64,000 nucleotides of DNA. Source: Bathynomus jamesi. Its lineage: Eukaryota > Arthropoda > Malacostraca > Isopoda > Cirolanidae. Below the pieces are notes generated by a model. That model saw only the letters and a program-made list of their open reading frames with translations, ran no database searches and was not told the DNA's origin. The stretch's first letter is position 1; every line of letters starts with the position of its first letter. Below are positions 1-11,484 of this stretch, in pieces. A program made the translations under genes and the position numbers. Location: positions 1,023,001 to 1,087,000 of the forward strand of contig JAJOZX010000877.1 of the NCBI GenBank assembly GCA_023014485.1, written 5' to 3'.

Positions 1-318
1 CCTGATTTTTAGAAAATAGACTTAAGTCTTCGCAGTATTTCGATCCGTTTATATTTTATTATGAATGAAGACCGCCTAATAGAAGTTTTACAGGATAATT
101 TGCATAGTATTAAAATACAGAATTAGAATGATTGTAAGTTCCTCTAGGCGGCACATTATCTACTAAAGAGTTAAAATTATGCAGGTGTTTGAGACCAGAC
201 CTTGCATTTTAGGAAGATTTTCAGTTGAGAACCATCAAGTACGTAAGGTAGTATTTATTATTAATTATCATTCTCAATAAAGTAAGTTTTCAAAGCGGGT
301 ATAGGTATAATTACTTTT
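1..318. other. AT-rich sequence, nothing recognised
   Basis: No open frame of useful length, no repeat shared with the rest of the window and no RNA-like structure was seen here. Confidence 0.5.
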
Positions 319-740
319 TATGTCCCCATCAAATAAATTTGGAGGGGACATATTGCATTTCACCTTATCCGTTCGTCCGTCCGATTGTCCACAATGAAAC
401 TTCACACACACATGGCTCATCGTCAAGGTCACAAATAGACGTCAAAGGTCAAATGAAGGTCCACGCCGTAACTTTTGAACCACTCAACATAAACTGATGA
501 AACTTCAAACATACATGGATGATCATAAGACAATATGTTTTGAGCAAGAATCAGGTCCCTATGTTAAAGGGCAAGGTCACAAATAAAGGTCAAACTCAAA
601 TGGAGCCTCACGCCATAATTTTTAATTACTCAATATAAACTGAAACCACACATATGGAACATCACAAAACGATGTATCGAGAGCAAGACTCAGGTTTTTG
701 CACGAAATCAAGGTCAGAAAGAAGCGGGGACATTGATATC
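319..740. repeat. Interspersed repeat with a terminal hairpin and degenerate internal units
   Basis: The block opens with an inverted pair, TATGTCCCC at 319-327 and GGGGACATA at 344-352, and ends near GCGGGGACAT at about 724-733. Inside, a unit beginning CAAGGTCA recurs near 424, 572 and 709, so a degenerate repeat of about 140 bp is present, with AGGTCA-like words scattered through it. No coding potential. I read it as a non-coding interspersed repeat. The class is unknown. Confidence 0.45.
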
Positions 741-1570
741 GTTCCGACATAGTTCTTGTGTTATGAAGTGTCCCTTAATTCACTGTAGGATTAAATAGAT
801 GCACTGTAATGTGTGTACATTAACAAATGTAACACTCCCACATTCAAACAAATGTCCTATAATTCAGTGCAGGCTTTACAAATGCAAATTCTACACTGAA
901 TTTGGGATACCCTGTAAATATCTCTGTAAGAATCTCTGTAAGTGCTTCATTACAATAAAACTTTAATGTTTGTGGGAATGTGTGTGCTTGCCATCTGATC
1001 ACGTATGAGCCTCGTATGAGAACGGGTAAGATCGCAATATGTTCATCTAAACTGCATTTGTAAACTTTACATGTACAGTTTCGGAAAGAAGTTCACCTAC
1101 AAACATGAGATTTCTAAAAAACATGAAAAATTACTAATTGGTAATATTCTGTTTTATATGGATATGTTATTAGTTTTTGATGACTAGAAAAAATTGAAAA
1201 ACAAAACCTAATCTTTAGTGATTAGTATTTTTTTTTTTATAATATTTAGGAATTGTATGCTTCTTGACGAATTTTTTTCCCGAAACTGTACATATGTTTA
1301 AATATTTTGCACATATGAAAACGTTTCCGCCTTAATGTGCATCAAAATGTAGAACATGAAAGTGTCATAAGCACGCATTCACGATTTCAACACCATATAA
1401 ACCCATTATAATAATATCATATACAAATAAACACGATAAAAATCGTAAGCACATTGTTTAAAGGGTACATTTTGATCTTCCGTTGATTTGATTTCTCGGA
1501 AGTGGCATTTCCACGGTGTATGAATATCCAACTTCCAATAAGTATGAAAATAACACTTACCAAATATCAC
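741..1570. other. AT-rich spacer, nothing recognised
   Basis: More than 800 bp without a supported gene. Short open frames here have no recognisable motif. No tandem or inverted repeat longer than about 12 bp was noticed. Confidence 0.5.
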
Positions 1571-1573
1571 TTA

Positions 1574-1700
1574 TCTATACTATAAAAAGGCAGTCCTGTC
1601 CGTCCCTCTGTATTCCGGATTGGTTGAAAGATAGTGACATCATACAGTAGACACTTCATAAAATGGGAGGAGCTCCAGCGCGTGCTTTTCACTCTATGCA
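1574..1700 (+). repeat. Possible Helitron-type 5' terminus
   Basis: Sequence beginning TCTATACTATAAAAAGGC resembles the TC-starting 5' ends of animal Helitrons (TCTMTACTA-like). No Rep/helicase coding, no 3' hairpin plus CTRR end and no second copy were found in the window, so this rests on a short motif only. Confidence 0.2.
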
Positions 1701-1769
1701 TTTACGATTCGGCAAACAAAATTATATTTTTTTTTAATTAGAAAAAATTTAAATTTTTAAAAATCTATA

Positions 1770-1815
1770 TTATGCTGTCTCTCTGTCTGTCTCTCTGTCT
1801 GTGTGACTGTCTGTA
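1770..1815. repeat. CTGT-rich microsatellite
   Basis: A run of CTGT/CTCT tetranucleotides, degenerate, in an AT-rich context. Confidence 0.6.
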
Positions 1816-1902
1816 TATTTGTTCCACCCTAAAACACGGAGACTGCTCCTTGAGGGTAAAATCATTAGGTAAAATTTGCTTAAAATTAATCGGGGAAATT
1901 AT

Positions 1903-2016
1903 TGAATGCTCGGTTAAGTCAACTGTCCGCCCTTGACGACTGGTTAGGGTAAGTGTGATGTTTTCGTTAAAACTGACGAAAATATCACGACTTAACTAAA
2001 CTAATCTTCAAGGTCG
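1903..2016. repeat. Short interspersed repeat (copy 1)
   Basis: Shares long matches with 26070-26155, including a TTCGTTAAAACT...ACGAA palindrome followed by AATATCRCGACTTAA. A related sequence lies at 3480-3700, beyond the LINE-A relic, which suggests the LINE may have landed inside a copy of this repeat. Non-coding, class unknown. Confidence 0.45.
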
Positions 2017-2029
2017 TACAATTTTTAAT

Positions 2030-3475
2030 GCAGGAAGAAGGGGCCAAGGACGAATGCCCGCAAAAGCCCCCAACCCATAGAAGAAGAAGAGAGCCAAAAT
2101 CAAGGTCCGGGGTTTAGAGATGCCTAGACACTGCGTTTGAAAGATTAAAGGTCACACGGGAAAGATGGATTGAGGAAGATTGTTCCAGAGTTGACCATTT
2201 GAGTAGATGAAAGATTGAAAATACCGATTAACCCTTGCGTTAGAGAGTTGGGTAGAAAAGGAATGAGAAAGTGTTGAAAGTCTGGTGCTGCGTGCTCTCC
2301 TTAAAGGAGGAGGCATGTAGTTAGAGTTCAGAAGAGCAATGTCCGTTATAATAGCGATAGTAAAGAAAGAGTGAGGCAACATTGCGGCGAAGAGAAAGGG
2401 ATTGAAGACAGTGAGTAAGGGGCGGGGAACTGATAAAGACGGAAAGCCTTTGATTCCACTCGGTCAAGTAGGGCTGTATGGGTTGAGCCATCACGTACAT
2501 GAGAAGCATACTCCATACAGGGGCGGAAAAGATTCTTGTACAGAGACAGCAATTGAGCGGGGTGAAGAGACTGCGGAGGTGGTACAGCACATCTAACCTC
2601 TTAGAAGCTGTTTAGGAAAGAGACTATATGTAATGTTTCCAGGAAAGATCACGAGAAAAGGAAATACCAAGAATGTTAAGAGAGGAGGAAGGATTGAGTT
2701 GTGTGTTGTTGAAGGTAAGGGATAGTCATGTGAAAGATTGTGACGAGTAGACAGATGGAGAAAGTGAGTTTTTGAGGCATTGAAAGCCACAAGTTTTCTC
2801 TGCCCCAATCAGAGGTAGTAGAAAGATCAAAGGTCAGGTGCCCCATAGCCGTCCCACGCGAATCATGGAGTGAGTGTTGAGAGAGACGCTTGAGAAGCGG
2901 GTGGAGAAGTGAAGAGTGGAATCATCGGCATAAGAGTGAATAGGAGAGAAAGTGCGCATTAAAAGATCATTACTAATAAAAGGAAAAGAGTGGGTGACAG
3001 GACAGAACCTTAGGAACACTACTGTTGATAGCTTTATGAGAAGAACAGCGGCCATCTACAACCGCAGCTATAGATTATCCAGAAAGGAAATTAGAGCTGA
3101 AGTTACAGATAGAGAGAAACCAAAGGAGGGCAGTTTGAAAATTAAAGATTTGTGCCAGACTCTATCAAAAGCTTTAGATATGTCTAGCGGAATAGCAAAA
3201 GTTTCACCGAAATTCCGAAAGGAGGATGACCAAGAGTCAGAGAAATATGCAAGAAGATCGCCAGTCGAGCGTCTCTTGGGGAAACCATACTGATGACCTG
3301 AAAGAAAGATTGTGAGAAGAGAGGTAGTTTAAGAATCTTCCTATTAAGGATGGATTTAATAACTTCAGAAAGGCAAAAAAACAAAGTAATTGGACAATAG
3401 TTGGAGGGTGACAGCGGTCAGCCTTCTTTGGGACAGTCTGAATGAAAGCAAACTTCCAACAGGAAGGAAAGTACG
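2030..3475 (-). mobile_element. LINE-A relic (non-LTR retrotransposon)
   Basis: Read on the minus strand, this decayed copy follows the same order as the better copy at 27125-28890. The 3' end (GGCCCYTCYTCCTGC) is at about 2030-2045. Next come the C-terminal text LWNNLP and the thumb-region text RVESKAFRL. The YADDSTLHFST RT active-site motif is near 2910-2940, then DISKAFDRVW-like motif A remains, ending near 3475 at a PVPKKG-like segment. It has many frameshifts and stops and lacks the 5' endonuclease half, as expected of a 5'-truncated LINE insertion. The clade is uncertain: CR1/L2/Jockey-like by RT appearance. Confidence 0.75.
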
Positions 3476-3488
3476 AGTTGATTTAACC

Positions 3489-3572
3489 GGGCATTCAATT
3501 AACCTAACCGTGCATTCAGTTGATCTAACCGGGCATTCAATTAACCTAACTGGGCATTCAGTTAACCTAACT
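3489..3572. repeat. Tandem repeat, 4 x 21 bp
   Basis: Four consecutive 21-bp units of the form GGGCATTCARTTAACCTAACY, with one or a few differences each. The unit contains the CCTAAC word common in this genome, and a single unit-like sequence occurs in the related repeat near 26140-26155. Confidence 0.8.
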
Positions 3573-3981
3573 GATGGTTAATTTTAATGTTAAAGAAGAA
3601 TATATAATCTATATATAATTATTTACTGTACATTAAAGAAAAACAATTTAAAATTTTAAATTTAATCTTGACGATTGATTGGTTAAGTCGTGATATGTTC
3701 GTTTAAAAAAAAAGATAAAAAAATATAATATAATATTTTTGACTGTACAGTGTACAGTAACTATGTCTTACCCGAAAGGTAATAACAGCCTCCCCCAGGA
3801 ACTACCTAAAATATTCCGCCCGTAGCCGCGATATTTTTGCTGCCGCAGGAATGGCGGGTTTTCTGTTAGTACAGTATAAAAACTACTCATGGAGCTTTAG
3901 AATCTCACAAGTGTATTTAAGATATTTATCCTATTATTATCATCAATCATTATTACCATTTTTACTTATTAATAACACTGA

Positions 3982-4545
3982 AAACAAGGTTTTTGTTTCC
4001 TGCACCAAAATACTCGTAGATGGTGCCTATGTATGTTTTTGCATTGAATCCGAATTTGTTTTTAGAAATCTTCTACCACGTATAGATTTTGAGATATGAC
4101 AGTTTCAGCTATATTGATTAACTGCAATTTCTATAAAGAAATTACCGTTCATGAATTAGCATTCCTATGACAATCTATAGATTCTATCATGCGACTGATG
4201 GCATCTTTTCACTAATGCAGTGATGAATACCACTTCCTACGTACCGTAAGTTATATCAGTACCCATTAATATGTCACAATGAGAGGGTAAAGCAGATTGC
4301 CTTAGTGTAAATATATACAAGCTCTTACATTTATGGTAGTAAAAATGATAATGAATTGATAATAGTGAAGTGATAGTGATAGAGAGTTTTCAATTGAAAA
4401 TGCTGCTTTGAATGATTTTTGAGGGGAAAAAAGGTTAAATATATTTAAGAATTCTAAAAAGAGATTCGGATTCAGTGCAAAAAAATACATAGGGACCATC
4501 TATTTTGGTTCAAGAACCAAAAACCTTGTTTGGATATATAATGTA
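3982..4545. repeat. Inverted repeat, arms about 90-95 bp, 5' of FAM-1 copy A
   Basis: Arm 1 (about 3982-4075) and the reverse complement of arm 2 (about 4450-4545) share CAAGGTTTTTG, GATGGTSCCTATGTAT, TTGCAYTGAATCCGAAT and TTTTTAGAA. The loop is about 370 bp. It lies just upstream of FAM-1 copy A and may be part of that element. Confidence 0.6.
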
Positions 4546-4611
4546 TACTCCAAATATTAAAACGAAAAACTTGTTAGCAGATGTATAAATGGTTTAATGC
4601 ATCTATCTTAT

Positions 4612-4617
4612 ATATAT

Positions 4618-4667
<50 letters not shown>
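4612..4667. repeat. (TA)n microsatellite
   Basis: Near-pure TA dinucleotides with two TT interruptions. Confidence 0.9.
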
Positions 4668-4670
<3 letters not shown>

Positions 4671-4781
4671 CCTTTAATTTATGCTAGTTTCATTTTTTTT
4701 ACAGGTCGTTGTAAATAACTGCTTGGAATATTGACGGATTACCTAAAATAGTTAAAAAAAACCTGTGAAAACTATTAAGTA

Positions 4782-6391
4782 TGTCTCGTAGATGTGTGAT
4801 GATGCCGACAGGTTTTGCTACATTTGTGGGAATTTACTGTTAAATATCAGAAAAGGTGCTTTACTCCTATTAGAAAAAAAGCTTATCATTTGTACTTCGG
4901 AAGCAAGGTAGAAGATCAGATAAACAATGGGTACCCAATATTTGTTGCATTTCATGTGCAAACCGTCTCCGACAGTGGATTAAGTGCTCCTTCATCTATG
5001 TCTTTCGCAATACCAATGATTTGGAGAGAACAACAGGATCACTTAAATGACTGCTATTTCTGTATGACTAAAACATCAGGATTCTCTGCGGAACAAGAAA
5101 ATCCATTCTATATCATAATTTGGTAACGGCAATATGACCTGTCGCTCATGGTCCAGATCTTCCTGTTCCAGTACCACCCGAAACATATACCATACAGGAT
5201 GAAGATGATGAAGAGGTAAGTGCTGAAGGAAGTCCTACTAATGATCCAGATTTCAATCCTTCCACCCAAACTGAGCCACACATGATCTCTCAAGCGGAGC
5301 TCAATGATCTAGTTCGAGATCTAAACCTATCGAAAAATCAAACTGAGCTACTTCGTTCAAGATTACAAGAATGGAATCTTTGGAGAAAAACATAAACATA
5401 AGTCTGTTTCATAACTGGGAAAAAGAATGTGTCCATTTTTTTCCAATGGAAGCACTTGCACACGAACACAAAATTGACGAATGGCGTTTGTTCAATGATC
5501 CATCAAAATTGAGTTTGAAAGCTGTTCTGCTACGTAATGGAAATATTTTTTCATCAGTTCCATTGCCTCATTCATTTCACCTAAAAGAATCATATGAAAA
5601 TATGGAATAGCTTTTAAACAGCAGAGAATACAATAAGTATGACCGGAACATCTGGGTGACCTCAAAGTTATAGCTCTTCTTTTGGAAATGCAGCTGGGGT
5701 ATACAAAATATTGCTGTTTCTTATGTGAATGGGACAACCGTGCTAAGTCTAAACATTACATTGTTAGCGATTGACCAACTAGACAACAAGTAGAAGGTCA
5801 AAAAAACGTTTTGCGTAAAAGCATATTGAACCAAAAATCTTTATCTACCACCTTTGCATATAAAGTTAGGACTGATGAAATTTTTTTGGAAAAGTATGGA
5901 TCGAAACAGCAGAGATTTCAATACATTAAAGAAAAATTCCCCAAAATCAGCGAAACGAAAATAAAAGAAGGAATATCTGTGGGACCCAAATACAGAATTG
6001 ATGAATGATGATAAATTCGATGCAGTTTTTAGAATGAAAAGAAAAAATGCTTGGGAAGTGTTTTAAATCTGTCGCGACCAAATTTAGGTAACAACAAAGC
6101 ACTAAGCTTCAAAGATTTAGTTAAAGAATGCTGGTAGCATACCATGAAATGGGGTGTATGTAGCATGTCCTTAAAGATTCATTTCCTCCTCTCCCATTTA
6201 GACTTCTTCCCTGAGAATTGGGCTGTGAGTGATGAACCAAGCGAGCACTTCCATCAGGATATTTTAAAGTTGGAAAAACGGTACCAGGGCAGATAAAACC
6301 CTAATATGTTAGCTGATTACTGTTGGTCATTGTTAAGAGAAGCTCCTCGTACATCATACAAGCGAAAATATTCCACTAAATCATTTCAGTA
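4782..6391 (+). pseudogene. FAM-1 copy A: decayed cysteine-rich repetitive gene of unknown function
   Basis: Homologous along its length to the minus-strand copy at 50690-52345. It starts MSRRCVMMP, then a zinc-finger-like FCYICG segment, KKAYHLYFGSKVEDQ, then SFAIPMIWRE followed by HLNDCYFCMTKTSGF. Further on come EWRLFNDPSKLSLKAVLL, a WDN-type Cys-rich patch (CCFLCEWDN), and near the end FPENWAVSDE, EHFHQDI and MLADYCW, closing at TAG 6389-6391. The frame changes repeatedly, already once near 4813 and again near 4858, and stops interrupt it, so no full product is made. From memory, proteins with this layout are annotated as uncharacterised multi-copy proteins in many arthropods. I know no assigned function. 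A polypyrimidine tract ending in AG at 4703-4704 sits 77 nt upstream of the ATG and looks like a splice acceptor. Confidence 0.7.
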
Positions 6392-6489
6392 GCTTTCTAT
6401 TTATGTTTATTTAACTGTATTTGTATAATAAAATGAATTATTTATACTTGTATAAAATTGCATTGTTCTCAAAACCTCTATGTGATAGA

Positions 6490-6600
6490 AAAATTATGAA
6501 AACAGATTTGAACTTAGCGTAAAAACTTCATTTAGGATCAGCTATGTTTATGCAGGAACCAGAAAAAAAAGTTTAGTTTTGTTAATCAGTGTAGTTAACA
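6490..6600 (+). repeat. FAM-1 conserved 3' non-coding block (copy A)
   Basis: About 100 nt after the FAM-1 stop, a block with GAAAACAGATTTGAACTTAG and, downstream, TTGTTAATCAGTG is alignable with the block downstream of FAM-1 copy B (about 50497-50610) and with an isolated copy at 54517-54640. It probably marks the 3' part of the repeating unit. Confidence 0.5.
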
Positions 6601-6617
6601 ATGAAGCAAAAATAATT

Positions 6618-6677
6618 TGAAATAATAATAATAATAATAGTTATAGTAGTAATAATAATAATAATAATAATAATAAT
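6618..6677. repeat. (AAT)n microsatellite
   Basis: Trinucleotide ATA/AAT run with a short interruption. Confidence 0.9.
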
Positions 6678-6689
6678 GCCATTCATAAC

Positions 6690-6838
6690 GGCAAAGGTCC
6701 TGTGACAGAGGGGATCTACAGCTTTACTTGGGATCCGAATCAAGGGTTGCTACCTCATTCGAACGCAAAAGATGGTCACCCATTACACTACCAAACAGAC
6801 TCTACGTCGCTTAACCTCGCTGCTCTAACGGGAAGTTT
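6690..6838. repeat. Interspersed repeat, copy 1 (second copy 16430-16590)
   Basis: Shares CTACAGCTTTACTTGG and then CGAAYCAA..GGTYGCTAC, CGCAGARAAYGGTC-like and GTCGTTTAACTACGCTG-like words with 16430-16590, in the same order. Both copies are about 150 bp. I see no coding and do not recognise the family. Confidence 0.5.
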
Positions 6839-6864
6839 TATATATATATATATATATATATATA
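6839..6864. repeat. (TA)n microsatellite at a LINE boundary
   Basis: Pure TA run next to the 3' end of a LINE-B fragment. Confidence 0.85.
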
Positions 6865-6865
6865 A

Positions 6866-7860
6866 ACCGAGTAAATTTGATAAAAGTTTCGTGCGCTGGA
6901 CTCTGTTTACACGAAGGCCAACCTGGTGACCCTACCTCCATGCCTGGCCTGATGGAGGAGCGAGTTGCTCTCTTGCGTTCTCCACCGCACATAGACAGAT
7001 ACACCCGGCTCATCTGGTACTGTCTTGAGTCAGGCATCTAGTCTTCTCTTGAAAACTTCAACTTTGACCCCTGTAACGTTTCTGAGGTCCTTAGAAGCTG
7101 ATTAAAAAGTCTTGGCCTCCTGACAACCAAGCTATTTTCCTTCAGTGTTGCGGGTGTCCCTTGTCGGGCCTTTAGTTTGGTAACACTAAACATTCTACCT
7201 TTCCTATTTTCCAGTGTTATTTGGATGTTAATTGATTTAGTTTAAGGTTAAGTACTAATTTTTCGATCATTTTCCATATGTAATTTATGGTGTATCTCTC
7301 TCTTCTTTCCAGCAAATACGGATTTAATTTACGCAGATTTTCCCAGTAATTTAGTTGTTTGCAGCTATCAGTCTTGGCTCTGAAATTCCTCTCTGTTATT
7401 AATTTCTTCTTTTTTGTATGCGGACATCAAGACTGGGCAATATTCAAGTTTTGGTACGACCAAACTTTTCAGCAGGAGCGTCATTACCTTTTCGTTCCTT
7501 CTTTTTCAAGGTTCTCAGTAGCTCTCCGTATCTCTTTTTGCTTTGTTTATCGATACCTGATACTGCGTTTCAAATTTTGTACTATCGGTCATTATTACCT
7601 CTAAATCTTTTGATTTCGTGCTTCTTTGAATTTCCTGTATATCTGGGGTATAGTATGCTGCCCGTTTAAGTTCTCCATTTCTTCCATATCTCATGAACTG
7701 AAATTTCTCGGTGTTAAAATTCATGTTACCGTTTTCTGAGCATTTGTTTGTTCTGTTTGCATCGGTCTGTAGGGCTTCCATCTCTTGTGTATTGCCGATT
7801 TTTATGCTGATCTTTGTATCGTCAACAAAGCAAAGGGTGGTACTATACTGTTGTCGTATA
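6866..7860 (-). mobile_element. LINE-B fragment (RT active site to 3' end)
   Basis: Minus-strand remnant of the LINE family best seen at 55820-58625. It begins near 7850 at an FVDDTKIS motif (the F/YADD catalytic box of RT, with A changed to V). It continues with NMNFNTEKFQFMRYGR and SKDLEVIMTDSTKFETQ, and near 7000 reaches a C-terminal MCGGERKRATRSSIRPG-like end matching the VRWRAQESNSLLHQA region of the other copy. Frameshifts separate these pieces. 5' truncated. Confidence 0.7.
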
Positions 7861-7903
7861 ATTGATATTAGCTCTTTCTTTTTCAGATTTGTATACTTTC
7901 AAA

Positions 7904-10148
7904 ATGTCTCGAGTTTGTGCAAAATCAACCAGGGCCTCAACTGAGTGCCCCATGTTTGGTATGGGGGAAGATTTGTGGCACAGGAATCTTCCTACATACG
8001 AAGGAGTTTTTAAATATTACTTGTTTGTAAGAAACGATTTGAAACAGAATACTAATAAAGATCCTTCAATATCTCAAATATTAGAACAAGTTGTTGATAA
8101 ATTGAAAACAATTTGGGAAAGTGCTTCCGTCCCAATTCTGTCGGACAGGCGAATTGAAACAATGTTCAGAAGCTACCACGAAAAGTATCGTGTCATTATG
8201 AAGCCATACCAAAGCAGAAAAAATTCTGAAGCTTACAAAGTAAAGATTGATATGTTCAAAAAAGAAGCACACACGAAACTTTTTGACATTGCAGCGTGCA
8301 AGTGCAAAGTACTAACACAATGTTCTTGTCCCAAAGAAAAAACGGTTCCAAAGGAAGAAGTGACGTTCCTCTTAGATCAAAGGAGTGAAAGAAAACTGTT
8401 TATTGATAGAGTAGATATTACACTCTCAAAGAAAAAAGCATCTACGTTGCTAAGAAAGCAAAAAGAAGCTGTGAGGCTCACCAAAGAATCTACACAGGAG
8501 AAATTGCAGGATACAAATGTTGAATTATCATCATCGACATCAAATAGTGAAAGTGAATCTGGCGAAATATCAGACGATACATTTCCAGAGCCAGTTAGCT
8601 CGAAGAGAAAGCTCGAACAACCTGAAGAACAATTATTCAAGAAAAGGAAAACTACAAATCTACCTTCAGTGGCTACTGCTTGTGACAGGACTGCAGTTTC
8701 AGATCGAGCTGCAGCATTCATTGTTAGTGCAGTATTGCAAGATATTGGAGAAGTTTCTATTGACAATACATCTGAAGTAGTGGATAGGAGTAAAATCAGA
8801 AGAGAAAGACAAAAGAAGAGATCAGAAAATATGAAAGATCAAAATCAGGTCCCAATCAGAGGAATCTATTTTGATCGTCGAAAAGATTCTACACTCTTCC
8901 AAGAAAAAAAAGAGTCCAAAGTATATCAGAAGAAGGTAACAGAAGAACATATCACTTTAGTGAGAGAACCTGGTTCAGATTATTTGGGCCATTATTCTGT
9001 GAATTCTGGATCAGCTGAAGAAATATGTAAAGGAATGTTTGAGTATATTGGAAATAATGACATGAACCTGGAAAACCTTGTTGCCATTGGATGCGATGGT
9101 GCAGCAGTCAACACTGGAGAAAAGGGAGGCGTTATAAGGCTTTAGAATTGAAGCTGAAGAAGCCAGTTCAACATTTAGTGTGCCAGCTCCATGCCAATGA
9201 ATTGCCATTACACCATTTAGTTGCAAAGCTGGATGGAAAAACATCTGGCCCCCGCGGATTCACCGGTCCTATTGGCAGGGAATTAGAGAACTGTGAGAGT
9301 CTTCCTATTGTCGAGTTTGAAAGGATTGATGCTGAGGAACCAACTGTAGACTGTGAAGATCTTAGCACCGACCAAAAATATCTAATTGATATTCATCAGG
9401 CCATAACAAAGGGATATTGCTCTCCAGATCTTGCTCATCGTAGTCCAGGCAAAATGGCACATTCACGATGGCTGACTACAGCAAATCGTTTGCTTCGTCT
9501 ATACGTTTCAACTGTAAGTCCATCTGAGAACCTCATGAACATTGCTTCTTTTATAATGAAGGTCTACATCCCAATGTGGTTTTCTATTAAGCAAAGTACG
9601 TCTTTTGTCAATGGCTCAAAACATGTTTTCAAACTATTGAACTAACAAGAACACTGAATGACGAAGTAAAGGATATTGTAAACCCTGTCATACAAAGAAA
9701 TGCATTTTTTGCAAATCCAGAAAATATTCTAGCATAAATGATTCATGATGACCGCAGCGCCATAAGAGAATTAGCGTGGAGGCGAATAAAGAAAGCAAGG
9801 CAAACAAACAAGGAAAAAGTTGTGAGGCGTTTCACAGTACCTGTTATTCAATTTGAAGCTACTGATTATACTGATTTAATTAATTGGCAAAAATGCATTG
9901 TCACTGAACCACCTGTGACAAGACACCTGACAGAAAATGAGATTGAAGAATTCATAGAAAACAAGAGTACCCCTCCATTCGAGAAATTCCCTTGTCATAC
10001 ACAAGTAGTAGAAAGAATGGTAAAATTAGTGACTGAAGCATCATCAAAAGTATTTGGATTGAACGCGCGAGATGGCTTCATAAGATCAACACTTCAGTCA
10101 CGTAAAAAAATGCCATCATTCGAAAGTAAAGCTGAATATAAAGTTTAA
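7904..10148 (+). pseudogene. FAM-2 copy A: nearly full-length, hAT-like divergent transposase candidate
   Basis: The main frame starts MSRVCAKSTRASTECPMFG (ATG 7904) and runs to 9145. A one-base shift near 9130-9146, another near 9630 and a TAA at about 9735 break what would be a protein of roughly 745 residues ending at TAA 10146-10148, where AATAAA overlaps. In order: a Cys cluster CKCKVLTQCSC; an acidic Ser-rich stretch; a basic bipartite nuclear-localisation-like run (KRKLEQPEEQLFKKRK); VAIGCDGAAVNTG with a conserved Asp; CQLHANELPLHHL (a C-x2-H motif); GPIGRELENC; KMAHSRWLTTANRLLRLY; and a conserved C-terminus ARDGFIRSTL. An Asp, then CxxH, then RW recalls the RNase-H-fold core of hAT transposases, but that is inference. 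Proteins like this recur unannotated in arthropod gene sets. A polypyrimidine-AG acceptor lies at 7885-7886. Confidence 0.7.
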
Positions 10149-10758
10149 ATAAAACGTTAATAGAAAAAAACATGAGCAAGGATGGGTGGTTGGGAGGGCA
10201 TGGGTGGAGCTCGACACGCAGCCACCTCCTCGTGGTGAGTTCTGGATTATTTAGATCATTAATCAAAAGAACATTGATCTAAATAAACTAAGAGCTGCGT
10301 AATTCAGTAACTATTTTGGTAATTGGAACACTTAATATATAATAATAACAAGTAAGTTTCAGTTATTGTACTAATGCAGAATATAAGAAAATCATTATAT
10401 TTCACTTTTTTCGATGGCTTTGTGGCACCTGAAGATATAATTTTGCAGGACTAATATTTATGCACAGTCATTATCTATAGCACCCACATATTTTCCGCAC
10501 TAGCCATATTTGAATTTCGAAAAAATGTTTAAAAACCTCATTTTCGATCCGCCCTATTCAATAACAATGATCCAAACCAATTTGCTTCAGAAATTTAAAC
10601 AACAAAAGTCTTAAAACTAAAATTCTTATTCTTATTTTGGTATGAGATTTAAGCATACAAATTTGCCGTTACAACATAGCCTAACCTAACCTAATCTCAT
10701 TTTTCATTACCATACCCGAATGGAACTCGGAATAGAGAGAAACCTAACTTAGCCAAAC

Positions 10759-10761
<3 letters not shown>
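10149..10761. other. Spacer after FAM-2 copy A
   Basis: Holds a 12-bp imperfect palindrome (TTTAGATCATTAATC... to ...GATCTAAAT, about 10250-10285) and a short CCTAACCTAA run at 10676-10697. No gene or second repeat copy seen. Confidence 0.5.

Positions 10762-10813
<52 letters not shown>
10762..10813. repeat. (TA)n microsatellite
   Basis: About 26 TA units immediately before the 262-bp tandem array. Confidence 0.9.
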
Positions 10814-10817
<4 letters not shown>

Positions 10818-10888
10818 AGAAACGACGTAAGTATAGAGGAGTGTTCTGCACACGAGGAAGAGAAATAACGAACAAATGAAAAATGAGG

Positions 10889-10959
10889 TGACCGCCCGGG
10901 AATCGAACCCAGGATCTTCCGATTGCCGGTCAGATATGCTACCACTACACCACGGGCCT
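10889..10959 (-). tRNA. tRNA-like sequence, unit 1 (degenerate acceptor stem)
   Basis: Read on the minus strand it has an A box TGGTGTAGTGG and a perfect B box GGTTCGATTCC. D stem GTGT/GCAT, anticodon stem TCTGA/TCGGA and T stem CTGGG/CCCGG can all pair. The seven-base anticodon loop is CCGGCAA, giving GGC at 34-36 but C instead of U at position 33. The acceptor stem pairs only in its middle. The body resembles tRNA-Gly most. I take it as a tRNA-derived repeat or pseudo-tRNA that could still bind TFIIIC, not a proven functional tRNA. Confidence 0.5.
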
Positions 10960-11150
10960 CGATCAGTCAGAAGTCGTAATTCTCCTACATAGGGCAGAAA
11001 CCAATGCCTTGAGAGGGCACCCTCGCAAATCGTGAATATGTACATTTAACTGCAATGACCACGCAGTATATTAATGTATAGAAACGACGTAAGTATAGAG
11101 GAGTGTTCTGCACACGAGGAAGAGAAATAACGAACAAATGAAAAATGAGG

Positions 11151-11221
11151 TGACCGCCCGGGAATCGAACCCAGGATCTTCCGATTGCCGGTCAGATATG
11201 CTACCACTACACCACGGGCCT
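11151..11221 (-). tRNA. tRNA-like sequence, unit 2
   Basis: Same sequence as unit 1, offset by 262 bp, with the same boxes, stems and acceptor mismatches. Confidence 0.5.
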
Positions 11222-11413
11222 CGATCAGTCAGAAGTCGTAATTCTCCTACATAGGGCAGAAACCAATGCCTTGAGAGGGCACCCTCGCAAATCGTGAATA
11301 TGTACATTTAACTGCAATGACCACGCAGTATATTAATGTATAGAAAACGACGTAAGTATAGAGGAGTGTTCTGCACACGAGGAAGAGAAATAACGAACAA
11401 ATGAAAAATGAGG

Positions 11414-11484
11414 TGACCGCCCGGGAATCGAACCCAGGATCTTCCGATTGCCGGTCAGATATGCTACCACTACACCACGGGCCT
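11414..11484 (-). tRNA. tRNA-like sequence, unit 3
   Basis: Same sequence as units 1 and 2. The offset from unit 2 is 263 bp because of one inserted A upstream. Confidence 0.5.

Noticed and set aside
2402..2596. Plus-strand small gene near 2.4 kb and a 113-residue frame at 2952-3293
   Set aside because: Antisense to LINE-A coding that is recognisable on the minus strand and repeated at 27-28 kb.
8377..8766. 129-residue minus-strand frame inside FAM-2 copy A
   Set aside because: Antisense shadow of a Ser/Glu-rich coding stretch. The plus-strand frame has conserved motifs shared with a second copy.
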